DNA of 64,000 nt from Caulobacter flavus. GTDB taxonomy: Bacteria; Pseudomonadota; Alphaproteobacteria; Caulobacterales; Caulobacteraceae. This document shows, one piece after another, positions 55,959 through 63,256 of this stretch. Location: the NCBI RefSeq assembly GCF_003722335.1, contig NZ_CP026100.1, positions 3,074,001 to 3,138,000 of the forward strand, given 5' to 3'. Position numbers and translations under genes: made by a program. The first letter of the stretch is position 1; each line of letters opens with the position of its first letter. Below the pieces are notes generated by a model. It made no database searches, had not been told where the DNA came from, and worked only from the letters and a program-made list of their open reading frames with translations.

Positions 55959-57452
55959 ATGGGGCGAGCACTGATCCTGGCTCTGGACCAGGGAACGACC
56001 AGCACCCGGGCCATCCTGTTCGATCACGAGGGCAGGGCGGTGGCCGAGGCCGGGCGTCCGCTGCGTCAGAGCTATCCCCATGACGGCTGGGTCGAGCACG
56101 ACGCCGAGGAGATCGCGGCGGCTTGCGTGGCGGTTATCCGCGAGGCGGTCGAAAAGTCGGGCTGCGAGGTCTCCGACGTGGCCGCCCTGGGCGTGACCAA
56201 CCAGCGCGAAACGGTGGTGATCTGGGACAAGGCCACCGGCCGCCCGATCCATCCGGCCATCGTCTGGCAGGACCGCCGCACCGCCGAGGCCTGCGAAAAG
56301 CTGCGCAAGGACGGCAAGGAGGAGCGGGTCACGGCCGTCACCGGCCTGCTGCTCGATCCGTATTTCTCGGCCACCAAGATCGCCTGGCTGCTCGACAACG
56401 TGCCTGGCGCCCGCGCCCGGGCCGAGGCCGGCCAACTGCTGGCCGGCACGATGGACGCCTGGACGATCTGGAAGCTGACCGGCGGTGCGCGCCACGTTAC
56501 CGACGCCACCAACGCCTCGCGCACCCTGTTGTTCGATATCCAGACCCAGGACTGGTCGGACGAGATGCTGGACCTGTTCGGCGTGCCGCGCGCGCTGCTG
56601 CCGCAGGTGCTGGACTGCGCCGCCGACTTCGGCGAGGTCGGCGCCCAGGTGCTGGGCCGGCCGCTGCCGATCCGCGGCGTGGCCGGTGACCAGCAGGCGG
56701 CGCTGATGGGCCAGGGCTGCATCCGCCCCGGCGAAATGAAGGCAACCTACGGCACCGGCTGCTTCATGCTGATCAACACCGGAACCACGCGGGCGGTTTC
56801 GGCCTCGCGCCTTCTGACGACGGTGGCCGCGCGGGTGGACGGCCAGGCGACCTACGCCCTGGAAGGCTCGATCTTCGTGGCCGGCGCGGCGATCCAGTGG
56901 CTGGGCGAGGGGCTGGGCGTCACCGGCGGTCCGCGCGCGGCCGAGGCCCTGGCCCGCGCCGCCAAGGCCGATCATGGCGTCGTCGTGGTGCCGGCCTTCA
57001 CGGGCCTGGGCGCGCCCTGGTGGGATGCGAAAGCCCGTGGCGCGATCTTCGGCCTGACTCGCGACGCCGGCCTGCCCGAGATCGCCGCGGCCACCTACGA
57101 CGCCAGCGCCCTGCAGAGCCGCGACCTGATCGAGGCGATGCGCGCCGACGCGCCTGACGCCTTCACGGGCGAGGCGGAACTGCGCATCGACGGCGGCATG
57201 TCCAAGAGCGCCTGGTTCAGCCAGCGCCTGGCCGACCTGACCGGCCTGCCGGTGGCCAGGGCCAGCTACCAGGAGACCACGGCCCTGGGCGCGGCCCTGT
57301 TCGCGGGACTGGGGGCGGGGCTTTACGACTCGCTGGAGGCGGCGGCCAAGGCCCGTCCCTCGGCCGAGGATCTGAAGCCGGCCATGCCCGTCCACGCCCG
57401 CGAGGCCGCCTACGCCCGCTGGCTGGACGCCGTGCCGCGCGTCCGTTCCTGA
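55959..57452 (+). CDS. glpK: Glycerol kinase
   Basis: A 497-residue FGGY kinase: ALDQGTTSTRAILFDHEG, GVTNQRETVVIWDK, YFSATKIAWLLDNV and GGMSKSAWFSQRLAD. It phosphorylates glycerol to glycerol 3-phosphate. The ATG follows AGAGGAA; a GTG six codons upstream is in frame but has a worse site. glpF and glpD are not adjacent. The neighbours downstream are sugar-oxidising exported enzymes. Confidence 0.95.
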   Translation: MGRALILALDQGTTSTRAILFDHEGRAVAEAGRPLRQSYPHDGWVEHDAEEIAAACVAVIREAVEKSGCEVSDVAALGVTNQRETVVIWDKATGRPIHPAIVWQDRRTAEACEKLRKDGKEERVTAVTGLLLDPYFSATKIAWLLDNVPGARARAEAGQLLAGTMDAWTIWKLTGGARHVTDATNASRTLLFDIQTQDWSDEMLDLFGVPRALLPQVLDCAADFGEVGAQVLGRPLPIRGVAGDQQAALMGQGCIRPGEMKATYGTGCFMLINTGTTRAVSASRLLTTVAARVDGQATYALEGSIFVAGAAIQWLGEGLGVTGGPRAAEALARAAKADHGVVVVPAFTGLGAPWWDAKARGAIFGLTRDAGLPEIAAATYDASALQSRDLIEAMRADAPDAFTGEAELRIDGGMSKSAWFSQRLADLTGLPVARASYQETTALGAALFAGLGAGLYDSLEAAAKARPSAEDLKPAMPVHAREAAYARWLDAVPRVRS

Positions 57453-57511
57453 AAACGTCAAATCGCGCGGCGCGCTGCGAAAGGCGTCTCGCCAACCTGG
57501 GCGGGCATTGC

Positions 57512-57529
57512 TATGACATCGCTGTCATA
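57512..57529. promoter_or_regulatory. LacI-type palindromic operator candidate
   Basis: TATGACA and TGTCATA are separated by TCGC, giving a near-perfect 18-base palindrome with central CG. LacI-family sugar repressors bind such sites. It sits about 30 bases before the lactonase start, where it could block the promoter or ribosome access. No regulator gene is adjacent. Confidence 0.55.
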
Positions 57530-57558
57530 AGCAAGAACCACAAGGGAGGCCCCGACGT

Positions 57559-58596
57559 ATGACCGCGACGCGCCGCACCGTCACGCTGGCTCTCGGAGCC
57601 GGCGCAGCCATCGCCGCCGGAGGCTTCTCCATGTCTGCTCAAGCCGCCGCCCACGAGACCGTGGGCTCCATACGCCGCCTGTCGCCCGCGCTCGACGCGG
57701 TGATCGCCCCGGATGCGAAGATCGAGAAGCTGGCCGACGGCTTCGTCTGGTCGGAAGGTCCGGTGTGGGTGAAGGATGGCCGCTACCTCGTCTTCTCCGA
57801 CGTGCCGGCCAACATCATGTACCGCTGGAGCCAGAAGGACGGCAAAAGCGTCTTCCTGCAGCCTTCCGGCTACGACGGCCCGCCGACCAAGGTCTTCCGC
57901 GAGCCGGGCTCGAACGGCATGGCTCTGGACGCCAAGGGCGACCTGCTGGTCTGCAATCACGGCCAGCGGGCGATCACGAAGCTCGATCTGAAGACCAAGG
58001 CCCGCTCGGTCGTCGTCGACCGCTATCAGGGCAAGCGCTTCAACAGCCCAAACGACCTGGCCGTGGCCAAGTCGGGCGCGATCTACTTCACCGATCCGCC
58101 CTACGGCCTGGAGGGGCTGGACGCCTCGCCGGTCAAGGAGCTGGCTTTCAACGGCGTCTATCTGCTGCGCGCCGACGGCTCGCTGGCGGTGGTCGACGAC
58201 AGGGTGACCTTCCCCAACGGCGTGGCCCTGAGCCCCGACGAGAAGCGCCTGTACGTCGCCGTCTCCGATCCGAACGGACCGGTGATCATGGCCTACGACC
58301 TGGGCGCCGACGGCCTGCCGACGTCGCGCAAGGTGTTCTTCGACGCGAGCGCCCTGCACAAGGCCGGCGGCCCCGGTCTGCCCGACGGCATGTGCCTGGA
58401 CACCGAAGGCCGGCTCTACGCCACGGGGCCGTGCGGGGTGCTGGTGATCACGCCGGCCGGCGAACTGATCGGCGTCATCGAGACCGGCGGGCCGATCGCC
58501 AACTGCGCCTTCGGCGAGGACGGCAAGACTCTGTTCCTGACCGCCGACAAGACCCTGGCGCGCGTGCATCTGAAGACGACCGGCCTGGTCTGGTAG
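57559..58596 (+). CDS. Exported SMP-30/gluconolactonase-family protein
   Basis: A 345-residue six-bladed propeller lactonase: EGPVWVKDGRYLVFSDVPAN, NSPNDLAVAKSGAIYFTDPP, FPNGVALSPDEKRLYV and LPDGMCLDTEGRLY hold the metal-binding Glu/Asn/Asp. The N-terminus TRRTVTLALGAGAAIAAGG is Tat-like, so the protein is exported. It would hydrolyse sugar lactones to aldonates. It is followed 23 bases later by a GFOR-like oxidoreductase whose products are lactones. GGAGG lies before the ATG. Confidence 0.92.
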   Translation: MTATRRTVTLALGAGAAIAAGGFSMSAQAAAHETVGSIRRLSPALDAVIAPDAKIEKLADGFVWSEGPVWVKDGRYLVFSDVPANIMYRWSQKDGKSVFLQPSGYDGPPTKVFREPGSNGMALDAKGDLLVCNHGQRAITKLDLKTKARSVVVDRYQGKRFNSPNDLAVAKSGAIYFTDPPYGLEGLDASPVKELAFNGVYLLRADGSLAVVDDRVTFPNGVALSPDEKRLYVAVSDPNGPVIMAYDLGADGLPTSRKVFFDASALHKAGGPGLPDGMCLDTEGRLYATGPCGVLVITPAGELIGVIETGGPIANCAFGEDGKTLFLTADKTLARVHLKTTGLVW

Positions 58597-58619
58597 CAAG
58601 GCAGGGAGAGGCGAGGGTG

Positions 58620-59723
58620 ATGAACAAGCGCACGTTCATGCAGGCCGGCCTCGCCGCCGGCGCCATGGCCGCCACGGCTCCGGCGGCCGCGCTGGCCCAG
58701 GCCAAGGCCGAGGGCCGCAAGCTCGGCTACGCCATGCTGGGCCTTGGCTACTATGCCACCCAGATCATCATGCCGCGCTTTGCCGAGTGCGAGCATTCCA
58801 AGCTGACCGCCCTGGTCAGCGGCACGCCAGAGAAGCTGGCCAAGTACGGCGCTCAGCACGGGATCCCGGAAAAGAGTCGCTATTCGTACGAGACCTTCGA
58901 CCGGATCATCGACGATCCGGCGGTCGACATCGTCTACGTGGTCACGCCCAACAGCCTGCACCGCACCTTCACCGAGTGGGCGGCCAGGGCCGGCAAGCAC
59001 GTGATGTGCGAAAAGCCGATGGCGACCTCGGTGGCCGATGGGGAGGCCATGATCGCCGCCTGCAAGGCCGCCGGCCGCAAGCTGATGATCGGCTATCGCA
59101 GCCGCTTCGAGCCGCACAACCTCGACGCCATCGCCCTGGCGCGCGGCGGGGCGCTGGGTCCGGTGACGACCATCGTCGCCGACCACGGCTGGACATCGTC
59201 GGACCCGAACATGTGGCGCGTGAAGAAGGCGCTGTCGGGCGGCGGCAGTCTGATGGACATAGGCATCTACAGCCTCAACGCCGCCCGCTACCTGACCGGC
59301 GAAGAGCCGATCGCGGTCAACGCCATGGAGTCGACCGACCGCACGAACCCGGTGTTCGCCGAGGTCGAGGACACCATCAATTTCCAGCTCTTGTTCCCAT
59401 CGGGCGCGACGGCCAACTGCGTGTCGACCTACAGCGCCAACTGCAATCGCTATCGGGTTTCCGGCCCCAAGGGCTGGGTCGAGATCGATCCGGCCACCAG
59501 CTACGAGGGCCAGACCATGCGGGCCAATCTCGACGGCCAGGCGAAGCTTCGCACTCCGCCGGCGACGAGGAAGAGCCAGTTCGCCGGTCAGTTGGATCAT
59601 CTGTCGGAATGCATCCTCACCGGCCGCGACCCGATCGTGCCGGGCGAGGAGGGCCTGAAGGACCTGCGGATCATCGAGGCCATCTACAGGGCGGCCCGCG
59701 AAGGCCGGACGGTGAAGCTTTAG
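58620..59723 (+). CDS. Exported Gfo/Idh/MocA oxidoreductase, GFOR/aldose-aldose oxidoreductase type
   Basis: A 367-residue protein with a Tat-like N-terminus (NKRTFMQAGLAAG; Lys-Arg in place of Arg-Arg). The core follows Zymomonas glucose-fructose oxidoreductase closely: YAMLGLGYYATQIIMPRF, HVMCEKPMATSVADGEAMI, GGSLMDIGIYSLNAARYL. These enzymes keep NADP bound and oxidise one aldose while reducing another sugar, giving a lactone. A Caulobacter relative acts on aldoses such as xylose. A GTG one codon upstream is also possible. Product lactones would pass to the preceding lactonase. Confidence 0.88.
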   Translation: MNKRTFMQAGLAAGAMAATAPAAALAQAKAEGRKLGYAMLGLGYYATQIIMPRFAECEHSKLTALVSGTPEKLAKYGAQHGIPEKSRYSYETFDRIIDDPAVDIVYVVTPNSLHRTFTEWAARAGKHVMCEKPMATSVADGEAMIAACKAAGRKLMIGYRSRFEPHNLDAIALARGGALGPVTTIVADHGWTSSDPNMWRVKKALSGGGSLMDIGIYSLNAARYLTGEEPIAVNAMESTDRTNPVFAEVEDTINFQLLFPSGATANCVSTYSANCNRYRVSGPKGWVEIDPATSYEGQTMRANLDGQAKLRTPPATRKSQFAGQLDHLSECILTGRDPIVPGEEGLKDLRIIEAIYRAAREGRTVKL

Positions 59724-59728
59724 CGCCC

Positions 59729-59832
59729 TGCGTCCTTCGAGGCCCGCGGCGCGGGCGCCTCAGGATGAGGAAGTCAGTGCAACAGCGTCCTCATCCTGAG
59801 GTGCAAGCCGCAGGCGAGCCTCGAAGGACGCA
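59729..59832. repeat. Nested palindromic repeat, family 3
   Basis: The outer arms 59729-59743 and 59818-59832 are perfect 15-base complements. Inner arms 59758-59770 and 59789-59801 (CCTCAGGATGAGG/CCTCATCCTGAGG) are perfect 13-base complements. It fills the gap before the esterase gene. Elements of this look are common in alphaproteobacterial intergenic DNA. Confidence 0.8.
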
Positions 59833-59859
59833 CGACGACAACGACGGAACGGATACGCC

Positions 59860-60705
59860 ATGACCCGAAGGCTCGCTCTCGCCATCACCGTCGCCCTGGC
59901 TCTGCCCGCCATAGCCCAGGCCCAGCAGCGCGTGGCCCTTTGGCCGAACGGCGCGCCGGGCTTCGAGGCTCGCAAGGCCATTCCCGAGCAGTCGGCCGAG
60001 TACTGGGCCAAGTCGATCAACGACCCGTCGGTGACGGCCTACCTGCCGCCGGCCGACAAGGCCACGGGCGCGGCGGTGATCGTGCTGCCGGGCGGCGGCC
60101 ACAAGATGCTGGTCATCCACCCGGAAGGGACCGACGTCGCCAAGGTGCTGGGGCCCATGGGCGTGGCGGTGTTCGTGCTGAAGTACCGCCTCAGCCAGGA
60201 AGAGGGCTCGCCCTACACAATCGACCATGCCCGCCAGGACGCGGTACGGGCCGTGCGTGTCGTCCGCTCGCGCGCCGCCGAGTTCGGCGTGGACCCCAGG
60301 AAGATCGGCCTGATGGGCTTTTCCGGCGGCGGCGAGATCGTCGACTTGGCCGTTTACGGCTCGGCGGCCAAGGATCCCAAGGTGGACGCGGTCGACGCCG
60401 TCAGCGGCCGACCCGATTTTCAGGTGCTGATCTATCCGGGTCCCACGGGCATTCCCGACAAGATCCCGGCCGACGCGCCGCCGGCCTTCATCCTCGCGGC
60501 CGACGACGACGAGTGCTGCTCGGCCCCGCCGGTGGAACTGCTGACCAAGTTCCGCGCCGCCAAGGTTCCGGTCGAGTTCCACCTGTTCCAGAGCGGCGGC
60601 CACGCCTTCAACATGGGTTTCCGGACGGACAAGGCGGCGATCAAGGTCTGGCCGGAGCGGCTGTGCGACTGGCTGGCGGACAATGGTTGGCTGGGGAAGC
60701 GGTAA
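59860..60705 (+). CDS. Secreted alpha/beta hydrolase, acyl-esterase-like
   Basis: A 281-residue protein with a signal peptide ending AIAQAQ. It has the HGGG-type loop (LPGGGHKML), the nucleophile elbow GFSGGGE, acid in AADDDECC, and the His in SGGHAFNMGF. The layout resembles acetylxylan-esterase and BD-FAE-like enzymes that deacetylate sugars, which fits the sugar-oxidising neighbours. The unusual ECC pair may form a disulfide. Confidence 0.87.
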   Translation: MTRRLALAITVALALPAIAQAQQRVALWPNGAPGFEARKAIPEQSAEYWAKSINDPSVTAYLPPADKATGAAVIVLPGGGHKMLVIHPEGTDVAKVLGPMGVAVFVLKYRLSQEEGSPYTIDHARQDAVRAVRVVRSRAAEFGVDPRKIGLMGFSGGGEIVDLAVYGSAAKDPKVDAVDAVSGRPDFQVLIYPGPTGIPDKIPADAPPAFILAADDDECCSAPPVELLTKFRAAKVPVEFHLFQSGGHAFNMGFRTDKAAIKVWPERLCDWLADNGWLGKR

Positions 60706-60734
60706 AGCTGCCTTTGCTGCTTCCCAATCGCTTT

Positions 60735-60832
60735 CCTGGGCCTTGTGCCCAGGATCCATCGTTCAGCCGCTCAGACCTTTGCGGAATGGTCTGAGCTGTC
60801 GCCGGCATGGGCCCTCGCCACAAGGGCGAGGG
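60735..60832. repeat. Three consecutive hairpins between convergent genes
   Basis: Stems CCTGGGC/GCCCAGG (60735-60741, 60747-60753), GCTCAGACC/GGTCTGAGC (60769-60777, 60788-60796) and CCCTCGCC/GGCGAGGG (60812-60819, 60825-60832) are all perfect. They fill the gap between the esterase and UDG genes. They may be a composite repeat or serve as a terminator. Confidence 0.6.
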
Positions 60833-60863
60833 AAGCGAAATGGTGGGATGGGCCCCGGAAGCC

Positions 60864-61538
60864 TCAGTCTGCCGCGTCCACATAGGCTCGCACCCGCGCG
60901 AACAGCTCCTCGAACATCGGCGTCGTCAGGCGGCCGGTGTTCGTGTTGAGCCGCGAGCAGTGATAGCTGTTGAAGATGCGGTAGGGGCCGGCCTGGAACT
61001 CCGAGCCGTGGCCGGGGATGCCGGCCGAGGCCTTCAGGCCCAGGGTCTTGAGCACGTTGCGGCGCGAGACGTCGCCCAGGGTGACGATGGCCTTGAGGTT
61101 GGGGAACATGTCCAGCCGCGCCTTCAGGAAGGGGCGGCAAGTGTTCTCCTCGACGGTCTCGGGCTTGTTGCCGGGCGGTGCGCAGCGCACGGCGTTGGTC
61201 ACCGCGCTGCCGACCAGCTTCAGCGAGTCGTCGATCCGGGCCTCGAACTTGCCGGTGGCGAAACCGTACTTGATCAGGGTCTCGTAGAGCAGCGTGCCGG
61301 CGTAGTCGCCGGTGAACGGCCGGCCCGTGCGGTTGGCGCCCTTGCGGCCAGGCGCCAGGCCCACGACCAGCAGACGGGCGTCCTTGTCGCCGAACGACGG
61401 GGCCGGGCCGTTGAAATAGTCCGGATAGAGTTCCTGGTTCTCGCGGCGATAGGCCACCAGGCGCGGGCACAGCGGGCAGTCGCGCGGCGGTTCGGCCGGC
61501 GAGGGGACGACCTCGCCGACGATGTTGGAATGCTGCAT
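60864..61538 (-). CDS. Type-5 uracil-DNA glycosylase (UdgB-like)
   Basis: A 224-residue glycosylase. The N-terminal Cys pair (CPLCPRL) plus later Cys (RCAPPGNK, ENTC) form the iron-sulfur site. LLVVGLAPGRKGANRTGRPFTGDYAG carries the family's motif A, which lacks the usual catalytic Asp/Asn. The His motif is in FNSYHCSRLNTNTGRL. Type-5 enzymes remove uracil, hypoxanthine and other deaminated bases. It lies ten bases after the NYN gene on the same strand. Confidence 0.9.
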   Translation of the reverse strand: MQHSNIVGEVVPSPAEPPRDCPLCPRLVAYRRENQELYPDYFNGPAPSFGDKDARLLVVGLAPGRKGANRTGRPFTGDYAGTLLYETLIKYGFATGKFEARIDDSLKLVGSAVTNAVRCAPPGNKPETVEENTCRPFLKARLDMFPNLKAIVTLGDVSRRNVLKTLGLKASAGIPGHGSEFQAGPYRIFNSYHCSRLNTNTGRLTTPMFEELFARVRAYVDAAD

Positions 61539-61549
61539 GAGGTCGGCTC

Positions 61550-62152
61550 TCAGTATTCGTCTTCGGCTTCGCGCTCGGCCGGGCTGCGTTGGTCGGTCGA
61601 GGCGTAGCGCTGTTGCGGCGCGCGTTGCGGGCGACCGATGATGTTGCCCAGGTCGTTGAGGTCGACGAAGTTGTCGGCTTGGCGGCGCAGGTCGTCGCTG
61701 GTCATCGGCGGCTGGCTCTTCATCGTCGATACCACGGTGACCCGGCGGCCCTTCCGCTGGACGGCTTCGACCAGGGCGCGGAAGTCGCCGTCGCCCGAGA
61801 ACAGCACCATGTGGTCGACGGTCTCGGCCATCTGCAGCATGTCGACCGCGATCTCGATGTCCATGTCGCCGCGCCAGCGCTTGCGGCCCTGGCTGTCGGT
61901 GTATTCGCGGGCCGGCTTGGTCACCAGGGTGAAGCCGTTGTAGTCCAGCCAGTCCACCAGCGGCCGGATCGGCGAATAGTCGTCGTTCTCGGCGATGGCG
62001 GTGTAGTAGTAGGCGCGCACGAGCAGGCCGCGCTTCTTGAACTCGTCGAGGAGCTTACGATAGTCGATGTCGAAGCCCAGCGCCTTGGCGGCGGAATAGA
62101 GATTGGCCCCGTCGATGAACAGCGCCAACCGCTCGGTCGGGTAGAAGGTCAC
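61550..62152 (-). CDS. NYN-domain (LabA/DUF88) protein
   Basis: A 200-residue protein with a PIN-like NYN nuclease domain: RLALFIDGANLYSAAK, GDMDIEIAVDML and HMVLFSGDGDFRALVEAVQ hold the acidic metal-binding residues. The tail is Gln/Arg/Glu-rich. NYN proteins are predicted RNases. The GTG start (VTFYPTERLALFIDGAN) is chosen because no ATG is available and the frame further upstream is antisense to folK. Only 12 bases separate it from the folK start used here. Confidence 0.86.
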   Translation of the reverse strand: MTFYPTERLALFIDGANLYSAAKALGFDIDYRKLLDEFKKRGLLVRAYYYTAIAENDDYSPIRPLVDWLDYNGFTLVTKPAREYTDSQGRKRWRGDMDIEIAVDMLQMAETVDHMVLFSGDGDFRALVEAVQRKGRRVTVVSTMKSQPPMTSDDLRRQADNFVDLNDLGNIIGRPQRAPQQRYASTDQRSPAEREAEDEY

Positions 62153-62164
62153 GGGTCTAATTCC

Positions 62165-62692
62165 TTGAAAAATCGGCTTGATCGAAATGGTCTGGACGCG
62201 GCCGTGGTCGTCGCCCTCGGCTGTAATCTGCCGGGAGCCTACACGAGTCGCGAGGCTCTGTTGGAGGCGGCTGTGTCGGCGCTCGCCGGCGAGGGCATGG
62301 CGGTGGTCGTCCGCTCGGGATGGTGGACCTCGGCCGCCTGGCCCGACCCCGCCGGGCCGGCCTATCTGAACGGCGTCGCGCTGGTGGAGACCGGCCTCTC
62401 GCCGGTCGAGACCCTGGCCGGGCTGCATCGCGTCGAGGCCGCGTTCGGCCGCGCCCGATCCGAACGCAACGCCGCCCGCACGCTCGACCTCGATCTGATC
62501 GCCCATGGGCGGACGGTGACGGACGGCAATCTCGTCCTGCCGCACCCGCGCGCCCACGAGCGCCTGTTCGTGATGGGGCCGCTGACGGAGGTGGCGCCGG
62601 GCTGGACTCATCCTGTGCTGGGAGAGAGCGCGAAGGCGCTTGCCACGAGGGCGACGGTAGGAGCCGACGCCAAGCCGTACCCCCACCCGTAA
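62165..62692 (+). CDS. folK: HPPK, folate pyrophosphokinase FolK
   Basis: About 175 residues: VVALGCNLPGAYTSREALLE, WPDPAGPAYLNGVALVET, RNAARTLDLDLIAHG and LPHPRAHERLFVMGPL are FolK motifs. It transfers pyrophosphate to 6-hydroxymethyldihydropterin. No ATG is available; TTG at 62165 or GTG at 62204 are the options. The GTG gives the more usual short N-terminus but no better binding site. folP and folB are not adjacent. Confidence 0.87.
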   Translation: MKNRLDRNGLDAAVVVALGCNLPGAYTSREALLEAAVSALAGEGMAVVVRSGWWTSAAWPDPAGPAYLNGVALVETGLSPVETLAGLHRVEAAFGRARSERNAARTLDLDLIAHGRTVTDGNLVLPHPRAHERLFVMGPLTEVAPGWTHPVLGESAKALATRATVGADAKPYPHP

Positions 62693-62717
62693 GATCCTCG
62701 CTTTCGCGGGGATTTTA
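62691..62717 (+). terminator. Intrinsic terminator of folK
   Basis: An eight- to nine-pair stem (62693-62701 with 62706-62714, including G-T wobbles) with a TTTC loop runs into GATTTTA, directly after the folK stop. Confidence 0.6.
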
Positions 62718-62896
62718 CGGAAGGGGGAGGTGGGTTCATCCGCTCAACCAAGCCTTCATGTTGTTCCGGCTGGACTTTGCCTTCCGGAAAAGGCATAGAC
62801 GCCGCCTCGCGAAAGCTGGGTGACAACCGAAGCGGCGTTGCGTGACGCCGCACGGAGCCCTATTTTGAGAGACCTTACGGTCAGCCCGAGGAATTC

Positions 62897-63256
62897 ATGG
62901 CCCGCGTCACCGTCGAAGATTGCGTCGAGAAGGTTCCCAACCGCTTCGCGCTCGTCCTGCTGTCGGCGCACCGCGCTCGCGGCATCTCGGCCGGCGCGGC
63001 CCTGATGGTCGACCGCGACAACGACAAGAACCCGGTCGTCGCCCTGCGCGAGATCGCTGACGACGTGATCGATCACGAGGGGCTCAAGGAGCACCTGATC
63101 ACCACGCTGCAGCGCGTCGACGAGCACTCGGAAGCCGAGGAAGAGGCCGAAACCCTCGCCCTGCTGGCCGATCCGACCCACATGCAGATGAGCGAACTGG
63201 AACTCGTTCGCGCGCTGCAGAGCGACCGCGACGGCGGTCAGGAGGAGCGGTACTGA
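62897..63256 (+). CDS. rpoZ: RNA polymerase omega subunit
   Basis: A 119-residue protein: [27 protein letters not shown], then [12 protein letters not shown] are the omega signature; the tail is Glu-rich. It stabilises beta-prime and, in many proteobacteria, forms the ppGpp site. GAGGAATTC precedes the ATG. Its TGA overlaps the likely CTG start of the RelA/SpoT gene, and its last codons contain that gene's Shine-Dalgarno. Confidence 0.96.
   Translation: MARVTVEDCVEKVPNRFALVLLSAHRARGISAGAALMVDRDNDKNPVVALREIADDVIDHEGLKEHLITTLQRVDEHSEAEEEAETLALLADPTHMQMSELELVRALQSDRDGGQEERY
63241..63247 (+). promoter_or_regulatory. Strong Shine-Dalgarno for a CTG-started RelA/SpoT gene
   Basis: GGAGGAG ends five bases before the CTG at 63253. 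This is as strong a binding site as any in the window and there is no other coding frame it could serve. It decides the proposed start. Confidence 0.7.
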
